Of a stretch of 64,000 bases of DNA, positions 1 through 8,811 are shown one piece after another. The translations under genes were made by a program, and so were the position numbers. The notes below the pieces were generated by a model. The model had not been told where the DNA came from, did not search any database, and was given only the letters and a program-made list of their open reading frames with translations. Every line of letters begins with the position of its first letter. Position 1 is the stretch's first letter. Source of the stretch: Sediminibacter sp. Hel_I_10 (GTDB taxonomy: Bacteria > Bacteroidota > Bacteroidia > Flavobacteriales > Flavobacteriaceae); the NCBI RefSeq assembly GCF_000688335.1, contig NZ_JHZX01000001.1, positions 3,286,001-3,350,000 on the forward strand. Reading direction: 5' to 3'.

Positions 1-2
1 GT

Positions 3-104
3 GAATCTAGTTTGCCATCCAGCACTAAAAGTTTGTTAACTTCTCAAAAGAATACCATCGAGTCTGGATTAGCAAATATCAAGTCTTTAGAAGATTTGAG
101 ATAA
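3..104 (+). CDS. 3' end of an unidentified gene (partial)
   Basis: An open frame runs in from the left edge and ends with TAA, giving a 33-residue tail rich in Ser, Thr and Lys and ending in SLEDLR. A strong hairpin terminator follows about 25 bp later, which supports a real gene end. The tail is too short and too polar to assign to a family. Function unknown. Confidence 0.5.
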   Translation, partial: ESSLPSSTKSLLTSQKNTIESGLANIKSLEDLR

Positions 105-126
105 TACGCAATCATTAGAAGAAAAA

Positions 127-160
127 GAAGGGATGCATTTTTTGCATCCCTTTTCTTTTG
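127..160 (+). terminator. Rho-independent terminator
   Basis: A 10-bp stem (AAGGGATGCA paired with TGCATCCCTT) with a T-rich loop is followed by a T-rich tract. It lies just after the partial gene at the left edge and probably ends its transcript. Confidence 0.8.
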
Positions 161-299
161 TTGTAAAATAGTATTTAAAGAAAATTATAAGTGTTCGTGT
201 TAATGTTAAAGTTTAATGAGCTAATCTATTACTTATTTCCGAAGTATATTGCAGTACTTGATTGAAAATCAATCCAGTATTAATTAAAAATCAATTATT

Positions 300-458
300 A
301 TGTTACGTTGGACAATCACATTTGTTGTTATAGCCATTATTGCTGCCATTTTAGGATTTGGTGGAATTGCTGGTGCAGCCGCCGGAATAGCTAAAGTTAT
401 TTTCTTTATATTTATTGTATTATTTATCTTGTCTTTATTAAAAGGCGCATTTAAATAA
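300..458 (+). CDS. DUF1328 (YtjA-like) small membrane protein
   Basis: The product is 52 residues, usual for this family. It starts [16 protein letters not shown], has a glycine/alanine turn ([14 protein letters not shown]), then a second hydrophobic helix, and ends KGAFK. Two transmembrane segments separated by the Gly/Ala-rich turn are diagnostic of DUF1328/UPF0391. The biochemical role is unknown; members elsewhere are often induced by stress. The ATG is the only sensible start. A second tiny envelope gene follows 30 bp downstream, so the two are probably co-transcribed. Confidence 0.85.
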   Translation: MLRWTITFVVIAIIAAILGFGGIAGAAAGIAKVIFFIFIVLFILSLLKGAFK

Positions 459-488
459 AAATCACTAATCAATTTTAAACTATCAATT

Positions 489-629
489 ATGAAAAAATTA
501 GCAAGAGTATTTTTAGTAGTTTTTGCAATGTCAACAGTTGTAACAAGCTGCAGAGAAACAAAAGAGAATGATGATGTTGAAGACGCTGTAGAAGATGTAG
601 CTGATGATGTTGAAGACGCTGTAGACTAG
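489..629 (+). CDS. Small acidic lipoprotein with an internal repeat
   Basis: The 46-residue product has a lipoprotein signal (MKKLARVFLVVFAM...) with lipobox VTSC at residues 18-21. The mature part is only about 26 residues and very acidic. It carries the segment DDVEDAV twice, 11 residues apart, encoded by an exact 23-bp direct repeat. A terminator follows at 652. It resembles the tiny entericidin-like or stress-type lipoproteins in general layout only; no family is recognised. The DUF1328 gene lies 30 bp upstream, so a shared transcript is likely. Confidence 0.7.
   Translation: MKKLARVFLVVFAMSTVVTSCRETKENDDVEDAVEDVADDVEDAVD
570..625 (+). repeat. Exact 23-bp direct repeat inside the acidic lipoprotein gene
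   Basis: The 23 bases at 570-592 recur unchanged at 603-625, a period of 33 bp (11 codons). The identity extends to third codon positions, which suggests a recent duplication. Confidence 0.85.
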
Positions 630-651
630 TCTTTTATAATATATAAATAAT

Positions 652-682
652 AAGCCATTGCAATTTGTAATGGCTTTTTTTA
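652..682 (+). terminator. Rho-independent terminator
   Basis: AAGCCATT at 652 pairs with AATGGCTT at 669, followed by a run of T. It ends the DUF1328/lipoprotein transcript. Confidence 0.8.
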
Positions 683-855
683 TTAAACAGATGTCGTGCA
701 TAAAAATCAAATGATATCTTAAAACAATAGATAGGATTGAAATAGGATTATGAATTTTATAAATTCATGATGAAATTTGGTTTGAGTTATGATTAAACTA
801 ATTAACGACAAGGTTTTTTGGGTATAATACCCATATTTACAAAAAAACCCCGGCT

Positions 856-1557
856 ATGTATTATAAACTCTCAAATAACTTTACGGTTAAAGATCTAAAA
901 GAGGCACATGGCTTAAATTTCAAATTTCCAGATATTTTTGAACGACGATCAATTATAGATGGTCTAGATGAAGAAATTTTACCTATAGTTCTAGATAAGG
1001 CCCCAAAAACTGTTGACCTTGGAATTTGGGGGATACTTCCTCAAGATTTTAATGATGATTGGCAAGTCTATCAAAAGGTGAGCAATACTTTAAATTTAGA
1101 AATAGCATCTATAATCTCAACTGATCATTATGGAAAGGTATTGCGACAACGCCGTTGTTGTATTCTCGTCTCTGGATTTTTTGGTTCGTATTATCAAAAT
1201 GGAGAAATTTATCCCATTTATGTTTATTCTGGTACCTCAAAAGTAATGGCTCTGGCTGGTATTTACAATATTACGAATGATGGTTTTGTTACATGTAGTT
1301 TGGTTTTGAAAAAGGCAAATTCATTTATAAAAAACATTCATAATATAAGTGATAGTATGCCCATGGTTATGAATGTCGATCATATATCAGACTGGTTAGG
1401 ACCTAATTTTACGCCCTTGAGTTGTAATGGTCAAGATGATTTTGATACTTTAGATATGAAATCTCATACCATTGCTAAAGAATTTTACAAAAACAATATC
1501 ATCTACGATAACATCCTAGATCCTGTTACCTATACTTCGTTAATTACAGACTCTTAA
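856..1557 (+). CDS. SRAP (YedK/HMCES)-family protein lacking catalytic Cys2
   Basis: The 233-residue product aligns by eye with SOS-response-associated peptidases, which trap abasic sites in single-stranded DNA through the thiol of Cys2. Family landmarks are GIWGILP (56-62), a TLN motif (78-80), RRCCILVSGFF (99-109), ALAGIYN (132-138) and the IH...SMP segment (161-169) with His162. The protein begins Met-Tyr-Tyr instead of Met-Cys, and the Glu expected after GFF is Gly110. TAT differs from TGT by one base. Asn80 and His162, which probably match the other active-site residues, are kept. The reading frame is intact, so this is either a catalytically dead paralogue with another role or an early pseudogene. 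Confidence 0.75.
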   Translation: MYYKLSNNFTVKDLKEAHGLNFKFPDIFERRSIIDGLDEEILPIVLDKAPKTVDLGIWGILPQDFNDDWQVYQKVSNTLNLEIASIISTDHYGKVLRQRRCCILVSGFFGSYYQNGEIYPIYVYSGTSKVMALAGIYNITNDGFVTCSLVLKKANSFIKNIHNISDSMPMVMNVDHISDWLGPNFTPLSCNGQDDFDTLDMKSHTIAKEFYKNNIIYDNILDPVTYTSLITDS

Positions 1558-2293
1558 AACCAACCGTTTTAGCTGTTCTTTATATGCCATTGTCATTCTT
1601 TATAATTTAATTTTGAATATCGTAGCTTAAATCTTAATTGTAATTTAGGAGGACTTCAACCAGATACTATGCCCAAGTTTTTGATGGTGACGTGTTTCGC
1701 TAAATGATGTTCGATATATTCAGCATCACTATATATTTTTAAATTATTACAGAACGTTCGTCAGAAAAATTATTTTCTTACCAGAAGTTTTTACATTCTT
1801 TTATTTGCATGGCCAAGATGACATGAGGCAATCCTCTAAATGAGTTTTAAATAAATTGATTTGGACTGGGTGCAAGATCCGAAGATTAGCTTCACATTCA
1901 TTTCAAAGATGGCGTCAATATCTAACAGCGACATCCCTCTGTTTAAAATTATGAACCGCATTCCACCGATTCCGAGTTTCAATATGAAGTGTAAGAGTTC
2001 TTCCCCGTTAGAAATTTAAATTTCACATTTATTTGAGATTGCAAATGCTTAAAAATAGATTGCTCTTTGCTATCATCAATTTTTATAAGTTATACTCAAA
2101 ACGCCTTCCTTAAATTTTTGCAGAATATCAAACTGGAAAAAGAGATGGGTTACAAAAAAATAAAATGATAACCATTCATCATCAGTGTAGCGTAAACATG
2201 TAGCAAAATAGGCTATAAATTATAATCCTCAATATTGCAAATATCTATATTGGGTTAAAAATGCGTCTTGCATAACACTTCTAACAGGCTTAT
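1558..2293. other. 736-bp region without an intact gene
   Basis: No credible start-to-stop gene is present. Short open stretches exist on both strands, mainly minus-strand pieces of 30-60 codons in different frames broken by stops. This is what a decayed gene would look like, but no family could be recognised. No convincing terminator or promoter stands out. Confidence 0.4.
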
Positions 2294-3331
2294 CTATCCG
2301 GTTTTAGAATTTGCAGCTCTATATTGCGTCATATAGGCGCTAGGTGCTATTCCAAATTTGTCTTTAAATAATTTTGAAAAATAACTTCTACTATTGATAC
2401 CTATTTTATAAGTGATTTCGGTAATATTTAAATCAGAAGTTTCCATCAATATTTTTGCTCTGTCCAGTCTTTTGTTTTTGATATAATCATTCACGGAAGT
2501 TTGAAACAGATTTTTAAATCCGTTTTGTAAAGTGGTCTGGTTGAGACCTACACGTTTAGCGAGAGCGTGAACATTGATGGTAACATCAAGTTCGCTATCA
2601 ATAACATCTACTGCTGCTTCAATTTTATCTATAGTTGATCTCCTAAGTAATTTTTTTGGAGAATCATCATCATCCTTATTATTAAAATGCTGAAGCTGAA
2701 ATGTCAATATTTCATAGGCTTTACCTTCTAAAAACATCGGTTTCATAAAACTATCTAGCGCACAATGTCTAAATTCTTCAATAAACTGAGCGATTTCTAA
2801 AGAAAAATAACTGGAGTGCTCAAAACTGTTCACTCCATTTACGTCTTTAAACACTTTCCTAAAAATGTCAGGAAGTTCATTCGAGATGATATCCATCTTA
2901 GTTTCAAATGATTTTCTGTCTATAATAAGCGCAAAAAAATTGTTCATTTGGTTTTTAGAGAATCCTAAAGTATGATGGTTTAGGGTTCCTGTTGAAAAGA
3001 TCGTACAATGAAGTTTCGCGATTTTGTTTTTTTTATTGTATTTAGTACTGTCGATCGTGATTTGATCGGCCATATTGAATAAAATCACCAATGGGTTGGT
3101 GTCAATTTCTTCAAAGCTCAATTCGAAATCAGTCTTCATACTCACATTGGCTTCTAGAACAGAAAGACCGTGAGAAAATTTCACAGCTCTAAAATAACCA
3201 TGACCTAGCTTTTGTGGTAGCTCTAAACAAAAGTCAAGACCAACAATATCGGGTGTGATTTTGAGATCATCAGCAATGGATGTAATAATATTGGTAGCCT
3301 CATTATCTCTTAGGCTAAAAGATTTTACCAT
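2294..3331 (-). CDS. AraC-family transcriptional regulator
   Basis: The 345-residue product ends in a classic AraC double helix-turn-helix (about residues 240-338). The first helix is in NVHALAKRVGLNQTTLQNGFK, and the signature in SRSYFSKLFKDKFGIAPSAY (about 316-335) closes the domain. The N-terminal 230 residues probably sense a ligand or dimerise but match no family recognisable by eye. There is no membrane segment, so it acts in the cytoplasm. It stands alone, with 92 bp separating it from the ArsC-like gene upstream on the same strand. Its targets are unknown. Confidence 0.85.
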   Translation of the reverse strand: MVKSFSLRDNEATNIITSIADDLKITPDIVGLDFCLELPQKLGHGYFRAVKFSHGLSVLEANVSMKTDFELSFEEIDTNPLVILFNMADQITIDSTKYNKKNKIAKLHCTIFSTGTLNHHTLGFSKNQMNNFFALIIDRKSFETKMDIISNELPDIFRKVFKDVNGVNSFEHSSYFSLEIAQFIEEFRHCALDSFMKPMFLEGKAYEILTFQLQHFNNKDDDDSPKKLLRRSTIDKIEAAVDVIDSELDVTINVHALAKRVGLNQTTLQNGFKNLFQTSVNDYIKNKRLDRAKILMETSDLNITEITYKIGINSRSYFSKLFKDKFGIAPSAYMTQYRAANSKTG

Positions 3332-3423
3332 GGGTTGGTTATTAAAAATAACTTATCGAATCGAAAAGGATGCTTTGGTTTAAATGTTAAAAAGCATCTG
3401 TTCAAATTCCAACTAAAAAATAA

Positions 3424-3834
3424 TTAAATATGTTTTTTTTCGTCAATACCTTCACTATTCGGGTCGAGGTGTTTTTCTATATCAGAAGGATTTTTAATAT
3501 GAAAATAATCATCTCCAATAATTACAATAGGATAATTGAGCACTTCTGGATTTGCATCTAAAACCTTGATCCATCCATCTTCATCTAAATCGGCTGTATT
3601 ATCATATTTTTCGGTAAAAATAGGATGCTCTTTATCCACCAAATCAGATATAGAAATGTTTAAATGCTCTGCTAGATCTTTCCATTGTGTTCCAGTCACA
3701 TTGCTTTTGGTGACATCAATAGCTAAAAGATCTTTGAAAGAAGCGTTAACGTATCCATAGGTTTGTTTTCCAATTGAGGACTCCGAACTATAATATATTT
3801 TAATCATGTTTTTGTGGGTTGAAATGATTGACAT
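3424..3834 (-). CDS. ArsC/Spx-like thioredoxin-fold protein without the redox cysteine
   Basis: The 136-residue product has the layout of the ArsC/YffB family: a first strand (MIKIYYSS, from residue 10), a helix with LAEHLNISISDLVDKEHP (about 53-71), and YPIVIIGDDYF (about 101-111) near the end where ArsC proteins bind substrate. ArsC proteins carry Cys near the first strand (CxxS or CxxC), but here that place reads SSESSIGK and the whole protein has no Cys. Arsenate reduction by the usual chemistry is therefore impossible. Met10 is an alternative start, and the first nine residues are the least certain. Conserved Bacteroidota family of unknown role. Confidence 0.6.
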   Translation of the reverse strand: MSIISTHKNMIKIYYSSESSIGKQTYGYVNASFKDLLAIDVTKSNVTGTQWKDLAEHLNISISDLVDKEHPIFTEKYDNTADLDEDGWIKVLDANPEVLNYPIVIIGDDYFHIKNPSDIEKHLDPNSEGIDEKKHI

Positions 3835-3996
3835 GGCTTGTTTTTATCTAAAGGTATAAAAGTATATTTAAATGCTGAAAATACTTGTCTCAAAAAGCAG
3901 AAAGTTTATCTGCTTTGAAAACGCTTTGGATTTGAAATTTTGAGGATGGTTTTAATGCTGTTGATAAGTCTACTGTGAGTTTTGCCTCAAAATGCT

Positions 3997-4004
3997 TACT
4001 TTTG
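3997..4004 (+). promoter_or_regulatory. Candidate -7 promoter element of trxB
   Basis: TACTTTTG matches the Bacteroidota -7 consensus TAnnTTTG and lies 21 bp before the trxB ATG. No good -33 TTG is at the usual spacing. Its position argues that the further-upstream in-frame start is not used. Confidence 0.4.
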
Positions 4005-4025
4005 CATTCTAAAATTACAGTAATT

Positions 4026-5003
4026 ATGTCTGATAATATCGAGCACGTTAAGTGTCTAATTATAGGTTCTGGCCCTGCTGGTTATACTGCTGCAATATAT
4101 GCTGCTAGAGCAAACATGAAACCCGTATTATATCAAGGTTCTCAGCCAGGTGGTCAACTTACCACAACCAACGAAGTTGAAAATTTTCCTGGATATCCAA
4201 ACGGAATCACGGGACCAGAAATGATGATCGAACTTCAAAAACAAGCCGAACGCTTTGAAACAGATGTGCGAGATGGTTGGGTCACTAAGGTAGATTTTTC
4301 TGGAGATGTGCATAAGGTTTGGGTGAACGAAACCAAAGAAATTCATTGTGATACCATCATTATCTCAACAGGGGCGTCTGCAAAATATTTAGGTCTTGAA
4401 TCTGAACAAAAATATCTCAAATTGGGTGGCGGTGTTTCGGCATGTGCTGTTTGTGACGGATTTTTCTACAGAAACCAAGAAGTGGTTATTGTTGGAGCAG
4501 GAGATAGCGCCTGTGAAGAAGCACATTACCTTTCTAAGCTTTGTAAAAAAGTAACTATGTTGGTGCGCCGTGACGAGTTTAGAGCATCAAAAATTATGGT
4601 GAACAGAGTCAAGAAAACTGAAAATATCGAAATTTTGTTCAACACCGAAACTGATGAAGTGGTTGGTGATGGTCAAGTAGTAACCGGTGTGAAGGTGTTT
4701 AACAATCAAACCGACGAGAAATGGGAAATTCCAGCTACAGGATTTTTTGTGGCGATAGGTCATAAGCCAAATACAGACATCTTTAAGGAATATCTTAAAA
4801 TGGATGAGACGGGTTATATCATTAACAAACCAGGTACTGCCAAAACCGATATTGAAGGGGTATTTGTATGTGGAGATGCCGCAGACCACGTATATCGTCA
4901 AGCAGTTACTGCTGCAGGTACAGGTTGTATGGCTGCTTTAGATGCTGAACGCTACTTGGCGGCGAAGGATGCGGACTTTGAGTTCGTTACGCCGCAGTAT
5001 TAA
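4026..5003 (+). CDS. trxB: Thioredoxin reductase (NADPH)
   Basis: The 325-residue flavoenzyme reduces thioredoxin with NADPH. Visible in order are the FAD-binding GSGPAG (14-19), the redox pair CAVC (Cys140, Cys143), the NADPH-binding GAGDSA (157-162) and the FAD-closing FVCGDAAD near the C terminus. Length and order are standard for low-molecular-weight TrxB. The ATG at 4026 is chosen over one at 3975 because the protein then begins in the usual place (MSDNIEHVKCLIIGSGPAG) and a -7 element lies between the two. A strong terminator follows, so the gene is probably monocistronic. Confidence 0.97.
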   Translation: MSDNIEHVKCLIIGSGPAGYTAAIYAARANMKPVLYQGSQPGGQLTTTNEVENFPGYPNGITGPEMMIELQKQAERFETDVRDGWVTKVDFSGDVHKVWVNETKEIHCDTIIISTGASAKYLGLESEQKYLKLGGGVSACAVCDGFFYRNQEVVIVGAGDSACEEAHYLSKLCKKVTMLVRRDEFRASKIMVNRVKKTENIEILFNTETDEVVGDGQVVTGVKVFNNQTDEKWEIPATGFFVAIGHKPNTDIFKEYLKMDETGYIINKPGTAKTDIEGVFVCGDAADHVYRQAVTAAGTGCMAALDAERYLAAKDADFEFVTPQY

Positions 5004-5030
5004 TATAACATTGTATAAAATCAGTATATA

Positions 5031-5064
5031 AAAAATCCGAAGTTATTAAGCTTCGGATTTTTTG
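5031..5064 (+). terminator. Rho-independent terminator after trxB
   Basis: AAATCCGAAG pairs with CTTCGGATTT around a short loop and is followed by a T run. Confidence 0.9.
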
Positions 5065-5141
5065 TTTCTACATTTAAAAGGGATCATCAGAATACGTATT
5101 TTCTGAGACGAACCAACTGGAGCCGCTGTCACGGGCTCAAC

Positions 5142-5975
5142 TTATTTTTCTTTTTTTTCTAACTTAACGGTATCTGTAAAACGATTGATCAAGATTTTAG
5201 CATTTCCGTAGAGGTAAATTTCGCTACTCCCAGAGGTTTCAATGGTAATTTGATCTGTCACTTCTACATAAACATCGCTTGCTATTTCGGCAATAACCGT
5301 ACATGTTTTTGCGGTTAAATTTCTACCGTTGAATTGCGCATTATTATCGGCCCTTACAGCAAGGTTTACGGCGGTGCCTTCAAAATCTGCATTGGCACGT
5401 TGGTAGAGATCAGCCTTGATTTCTGTAGCATTGATCAACGCGTCTGCTTTAGCATTATCGCTCATTTCTATTATTGCAGACGTGGCGGTCACGTTTAAAC
5501 GTGCTTTCACTTTTTCAAGACCTACAAATTTAAATGTATCTGATTTGATATTAAGATACGCTCGGGATGAACCTGTGGCTTTAATATTAGCGTTTTTTAG
5601 CTCTAGAGACGTCAAGGAGCGTATTTCTGCATCACCAAAAACTTCAATATCACTAAAGGTGTCCCCATAGTTGATCTTCACCTTCATGTCCTTTGCTCTT
5701 AGCTCTCGAGTGGTCTTTAATGTCAAGATGCCATTAATAACTTCTATCGCAATATATTCATGTAAATTATCGTCGGTTTCTATTTCTACGGAAGGTGTTT
5801 TGCTGTAAAAGAGTTCCATTTCAAATTCTTCTCCAACGACAAGCTTAGAAAATTCATCCACAGGAGTTTGCCTGATGGTAAGGTTACGGTCACCCTTTAC
5901 TTTCTCTAATTCTTGGGCTATAGAATTATAAGAAGACAGTAGAACGATGATAAGGAAAACATAGGTTTTTCTCAT
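5142..5975 (-). CDS. GIN-domain (DUF2807) exported protein
   Basis: The 277-residue product has a cleavable signal peptide (MRKTYVFLIIVLLSSYNSIAQ) and then a GIN/DUF2807 domain, a right-handed beta-helix built from short strands. The GIN type shows in the FSKLVVGEEFEMELFY start and in repeated alternating polar/hydrophobic strands such as IKATGSSRAYLNIKS. It is probably periplasmic or surface located; the family is sometimes called a putative auto-transporter adhesin, but the function is not established. It lies 109 bp downstream of a second GIN gene on the same strand, in the PadR/PspC block. Confidence 0.75.
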   Translation of the reverse strand: MRKTYVFLIIVLLSSYNSIAQELEKVKGDRNLTIRQTPVDEFSKLVVGEEFEMELFYSKTPSVEIETDDNLHEYIAIEVINGILTLKTTRELRAKDMKVKINYGDTFSDIEVFGDAEIRSLTSLELKNANIKATGSSRAYLNIKSDTFKFVGLEKVKARLNVTATSAIIEMSDNAKADALINATEIKADLYQRANADFEGTAVNLAVRADNNAQFNGRNLTAKTCTVIAEIASDVYVEVTDQITIETSGSSEIYLYGNAKILINRFTDTVKLEKKEK

Positions 5976-6084
5976 AATGTTGGGTTAAGTTATTAAAACA
6001 AATATAATACAAAAACCATCCCAAAAGCGTTTTGCAATTGAAATGGCCTTAAATCTATAGGTTTTACGGCAGCTAAAGTACGGC

Positions 6085-6813
6085 TTATTCTCTACGAACC
6101 GTGCCTGAGGTAACGCCGTTTTTTTCTAACAATTCTGGATTGCCATGGTAGGTAATATCGCCACCACTATTTGCAGTTACAGTTAATTTTTTGATTGTAT
6201 TGACTGTGACGTCTGCACCGCTAGAAGCACTGGCATTACAGGTATTGCTCAATAGATCACCAGCAATGATGTCACTTCCGCTTGCTGCTTTTGCTATAAA
6301 CTCGTTGGCTTTTCCAGAAACCTTTAAATCACTCCCACTAGAGGCATAGCAAGATAAATGTGTGACATCTAGCTCCAATTCAATATCTGCGCCGCTGGCT
6401 GAATTTAACTTTAGGCTTTTTGAAGTAATTGTATTGTTTCCGTAAATATAACTTCCGCTGCTAGCAGAAATTTCTTCAAGCTCTTTAACGTTTACAAATA
6501 CTTTTTTAGATGTTGCAGAACCAATATTTTCTTTGGTAGTTATAATTAAAACACCGTTTTCAATAGTTGTAGTTATGAGATCTTGAAGATTTTGATCTGC
6601 CTCAACCCTAATAGAGGCGACATCATTTTGGGTGATGTAAACATCTAGACCTCGGCTAGCTTCTATTTTATTGAAAATTTGCGTTGAGGGTCTTTCAACG
6701 GAGGTCACCTCTCCATTGCCTTTGGTGCCTGTGTTCCAATTAGCATCGAAATTACAAGAGACCAATAGAAGGCTTAAAATTAAAGTGATGGTGAATTTAG
6801 CAATAGTAGTCAT
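6085..6813 (-). CDS. GIN-domain (DUF2807) lipoprotein
   Basis: The 242-residue product has a lipoprotein signal with lipobox LVSC (residues 17-20), then the GIN motif FNKIEASRGLDVYITQ and repeated ASSGSD / ASSGAD turns of the DUF2807 beta-helix. The repeats SASGADIEL, ASSGSDLKV, AASGSDIIA and ASSGADVTV mark successive coils. It is predicted to be tethered to the outer or inner membrane. It lies 119 bp downstream of the PspC gene and probably belongs to the same transcription unit under the PadR regulator. Confidence 0.85.
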   Translation of the reverse strand: MTTIAKFTITLILSLLLVSCNFDANWNTGTKGNGEVTSVERPSTQIFNKIEASRGLDVYITQNDVASIRVEADQNLQDLITTTIENGVLIITTKENIGSATSKKVFVNVKELEEISASSGSYIYGNNTITSKSLKLNSASGADIELELDVTHLSCYASSGSDLKVSGKANEFIAKAASGSDIIAGDLLSNTCNASASSGADVTVNTIKKLTVTANSGGDITYHGNPELLEKNGVTSGTVRRE

Positions 6814-6932
6814 GATTGTTCGTTTTTTGATTGATGATGTGATTAGTGATATAATAACGGCTCAAATATTCTGTAATTTTTAGAGATTATCAATTTAGAA
6901 GAGCTGAGCCGTCATTTTATATTGATGAATTG

Positions 6933-8801
6933 TTAGTCATCGTCGGTAGTAATTTCTATGCCGTTACTATCGATATTTACTCTAACCGATTCTGACTTTG
7001 CCTTTACCCCTTGGCTATCTACTTTAACAGAGCTGTCCTTAGCTCGAGCTTCTATACCAGTGCTGTCTATTTTAATGCTACCATCTTCATCCTCTATATC
7101 AACGTTGATTTTGAAATCATCTTCCAGATCGCAATCGAAGCATTCAATATCATCTTCAAGAACTTTTAGTAAGTTGCCAACTTTTCCGAAGTTAATGATA
7201 CTGCCGTTAGAATTGTGGTGACTTAGATAAGAGCGCGTGTTGTCATTCATTTTAAACACCTTGCCTTCTGGTAAATACACAATCACATTTACATATTGAT
7301 CTAAGTATTTGTTGTCATAATCAGTAAGCCAAAAGTTGTCTAATAGCAACTGATTATTTTTTAACTCATACTTATATTGAATAAGTTCTGCAGACTGTCT
7401 GGCCTCAATAAAGTCTCTTCCTTTAGCTTCTTTGATTACTTTAATGGTTGCTGTTGAATCTTTTGTAGATTTTATAGTAATATGTACGTTTCTAGAGTAA
7501 ATCACCTTATCGTCGTTTTGATCGTAAGTAATTTCAAACGCACGATTGCGATAATCTGAGCTGCTCATTCGGTTCATTTCAAAACTGGACATCTTAATAG
7601 ATAAGGTATCTTTTGTGGTAATATCCAAACGTTCATCTATAGCAACAGAATTTTCTAGGGCAAAAAATGAGGCTTGCTTAGCACCAATAAAAATGATAGC
7701 GAACAATGCAAAAAGCCATAATCCTAAGAGCGTGAATTTTGCAACTTTGCCTATGGATTTTAAGTTGGTGATTAAAATCTTAAGTCCGAGATACGCAATA
7801 AAGAAAATAGGAATTCCGAAAAAGGTAAATAGAATGAGCCCACCTAACCAAATTGGCATTCCTGTGGTGTTAAGCGCATCAGGGTAGTCCATCCACCAAG
7901 GGTGGAAATACGAGGAGCTCCCTAATGAAAATAAACTAATGATCAAACCTAATAGCAGTACGGCACCAAAAATGATGAGCGCAATACCAAAAAACTTAGC
8001 AAAAATCTTAAAGAAAAATAAGATGATGTTCCCCAGAGTTTCAAAAAAGTTAGTTGACGTAGACTTGATGCGTTGCCCTTGTTTATTAAAATCGGCACGT
8101 TTTACACCTTCGGAAATGCTATCGCTAACATGCTCAAACCCTTCTTTGATTTTGTCACCATGCTTTTTTAAATCAACGTTTTTTTTTACATGATCGGAAA
8201 CACTACCAAAGCCATCCTTGATTTTCTTTTCAATGTTACTGATATTAATAGGCTCACCTTTCATCATTAATATTTCAGACGTGGTTTTAGCCTCTGGGAC
8301 AAGAATCCAAAGTAATATATAAAGCAATACTCCAGTACCTGCACCAAAAATGAGTAAAATCCATATCAAACGGATCCAAACCGGTTCAATTCCAAAGTAA
8401 TGACCTAGACCAGAAGACACGCCACCTACATAGGAGTTTTCTGTATCTCTAAAGAGACGTTTGGATGAGGTCGATGTGCTCTTGGAAGACGATGACTTGT
8501 GATGTGCATAAGTTGGTTCATCTTCAAATATATCATCATCAACCAAATAGTCCTCTGGTTGTCCCATGATGGTAATAATGGCATCTACTTCCTTAACACC
8601 AATTACTTGTCTTTCGTTTTGCACGCGCTCATTAAAGAGCTCGGCGATACGAGCCTCAATATCTGCTATGATTTCAGAACGTCCTTGAGAATCTGTAAAT
8701 GAACGTCTTATAGCTTCAAGATAGCGCTGTAATTTGAGGTATGCGTCTTCATCTATATGGAAGAACATTCCTGCTAAATTTATGTTGACTGTCTTATTCA
8801 T
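6933..8801 (-). CDS. PspC-domain membrane protein
   Basis: The 622-residue product has a cytoplasmic N-terminal part (1-100), a Ser-rich linker, and a PspC domain at about 114-171 (KRLFRDTENSYVGGVSSGLG, then one long hydrophobic helix). An amphipathic Lys-rich stretch (about 185-240) and two or three more membrane helices (about 250-375) follow. The rest is a large extracytoplasmic region that in this group resembles the beta-rich GIN/DUF4097 type. PspC proteins sense envelope stress in enterobacteria; the same role here is inference. The start is 10 bp after the PadR stop, so the two are co-transcribed. Confidence 0.9.
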   Translation of the reverse strand: MNKTVNINLAGMFFHIDEDAYLKLQRYLEAIRRSFTDSQGRSEIIADIEARIAELFNERVQNERQVIGVKEVDAIITIMGQPEDYLVDDDIFEDEPTYAHHKSSSSKSTSTSSKRLFRDTENSYVGGVSSGLGHYFGIEPVWIRLIWILLIFGAGTGVLLYILLWILVPEAKTTSEILMMKGEPINISNIEKKIKDGFGSVSDHVKKNVDLKKHGDKIKEGFEHVSDSISEGVKRADFNKQGQRIKSTSTNFFETLGNIILFFFKIFAKFFGIALIIFGAVLLLGLIISLFSLGSSSYFHPWWMDYPDALNTTGMPIWLGGLILFTFFGIPIFFIAYLGLKILITNLKSIGKVAKFTLLGLWLFALFAIIFIGAKQASFFALENSVAIDERLDITTKDTLSIKMSSFEMNRMSSSDYRNRAFEITYDQNDDKVIYSRNVHITIKSTKDSTATIKVIKEAKGRDFIEARQSAELIQYKYELKNNQLLLDNFWLTDYDNKYLDQYVNVIVYLPEGKVFKMNDNTRSYLSHHNSNGSIINFGKVGNLLKVLEDDIECFDCDLEDDFKINVDIEDEDGSIKIDSTGIEARAKDSSVKVDSQGVKAKSESVRVNIDSNGIEITTDDD

Positions 8802-8811
8802 TGGTTTGGAT

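Noticed and set aside
3975-4025. Longer N terminus for thioredoxin reductase
   Set aside because: The extra 17 residues have no match to the family and the -7 promoter element lies inside them; the ATG at 4026 gives the standard TrxB start.
4587-4901. 104-codon open frame on the minus strand inside trxB
   Set aside because: It is a shadow of a highly conserved gene and its translation has no family pattern.
5041-5060. CTTCGGAT hairpin after trxB as a member of the CTTCGGAA family
   Set aside because: It ends in T rather than A and is simply the arm of a terminator stem; it was not counted.
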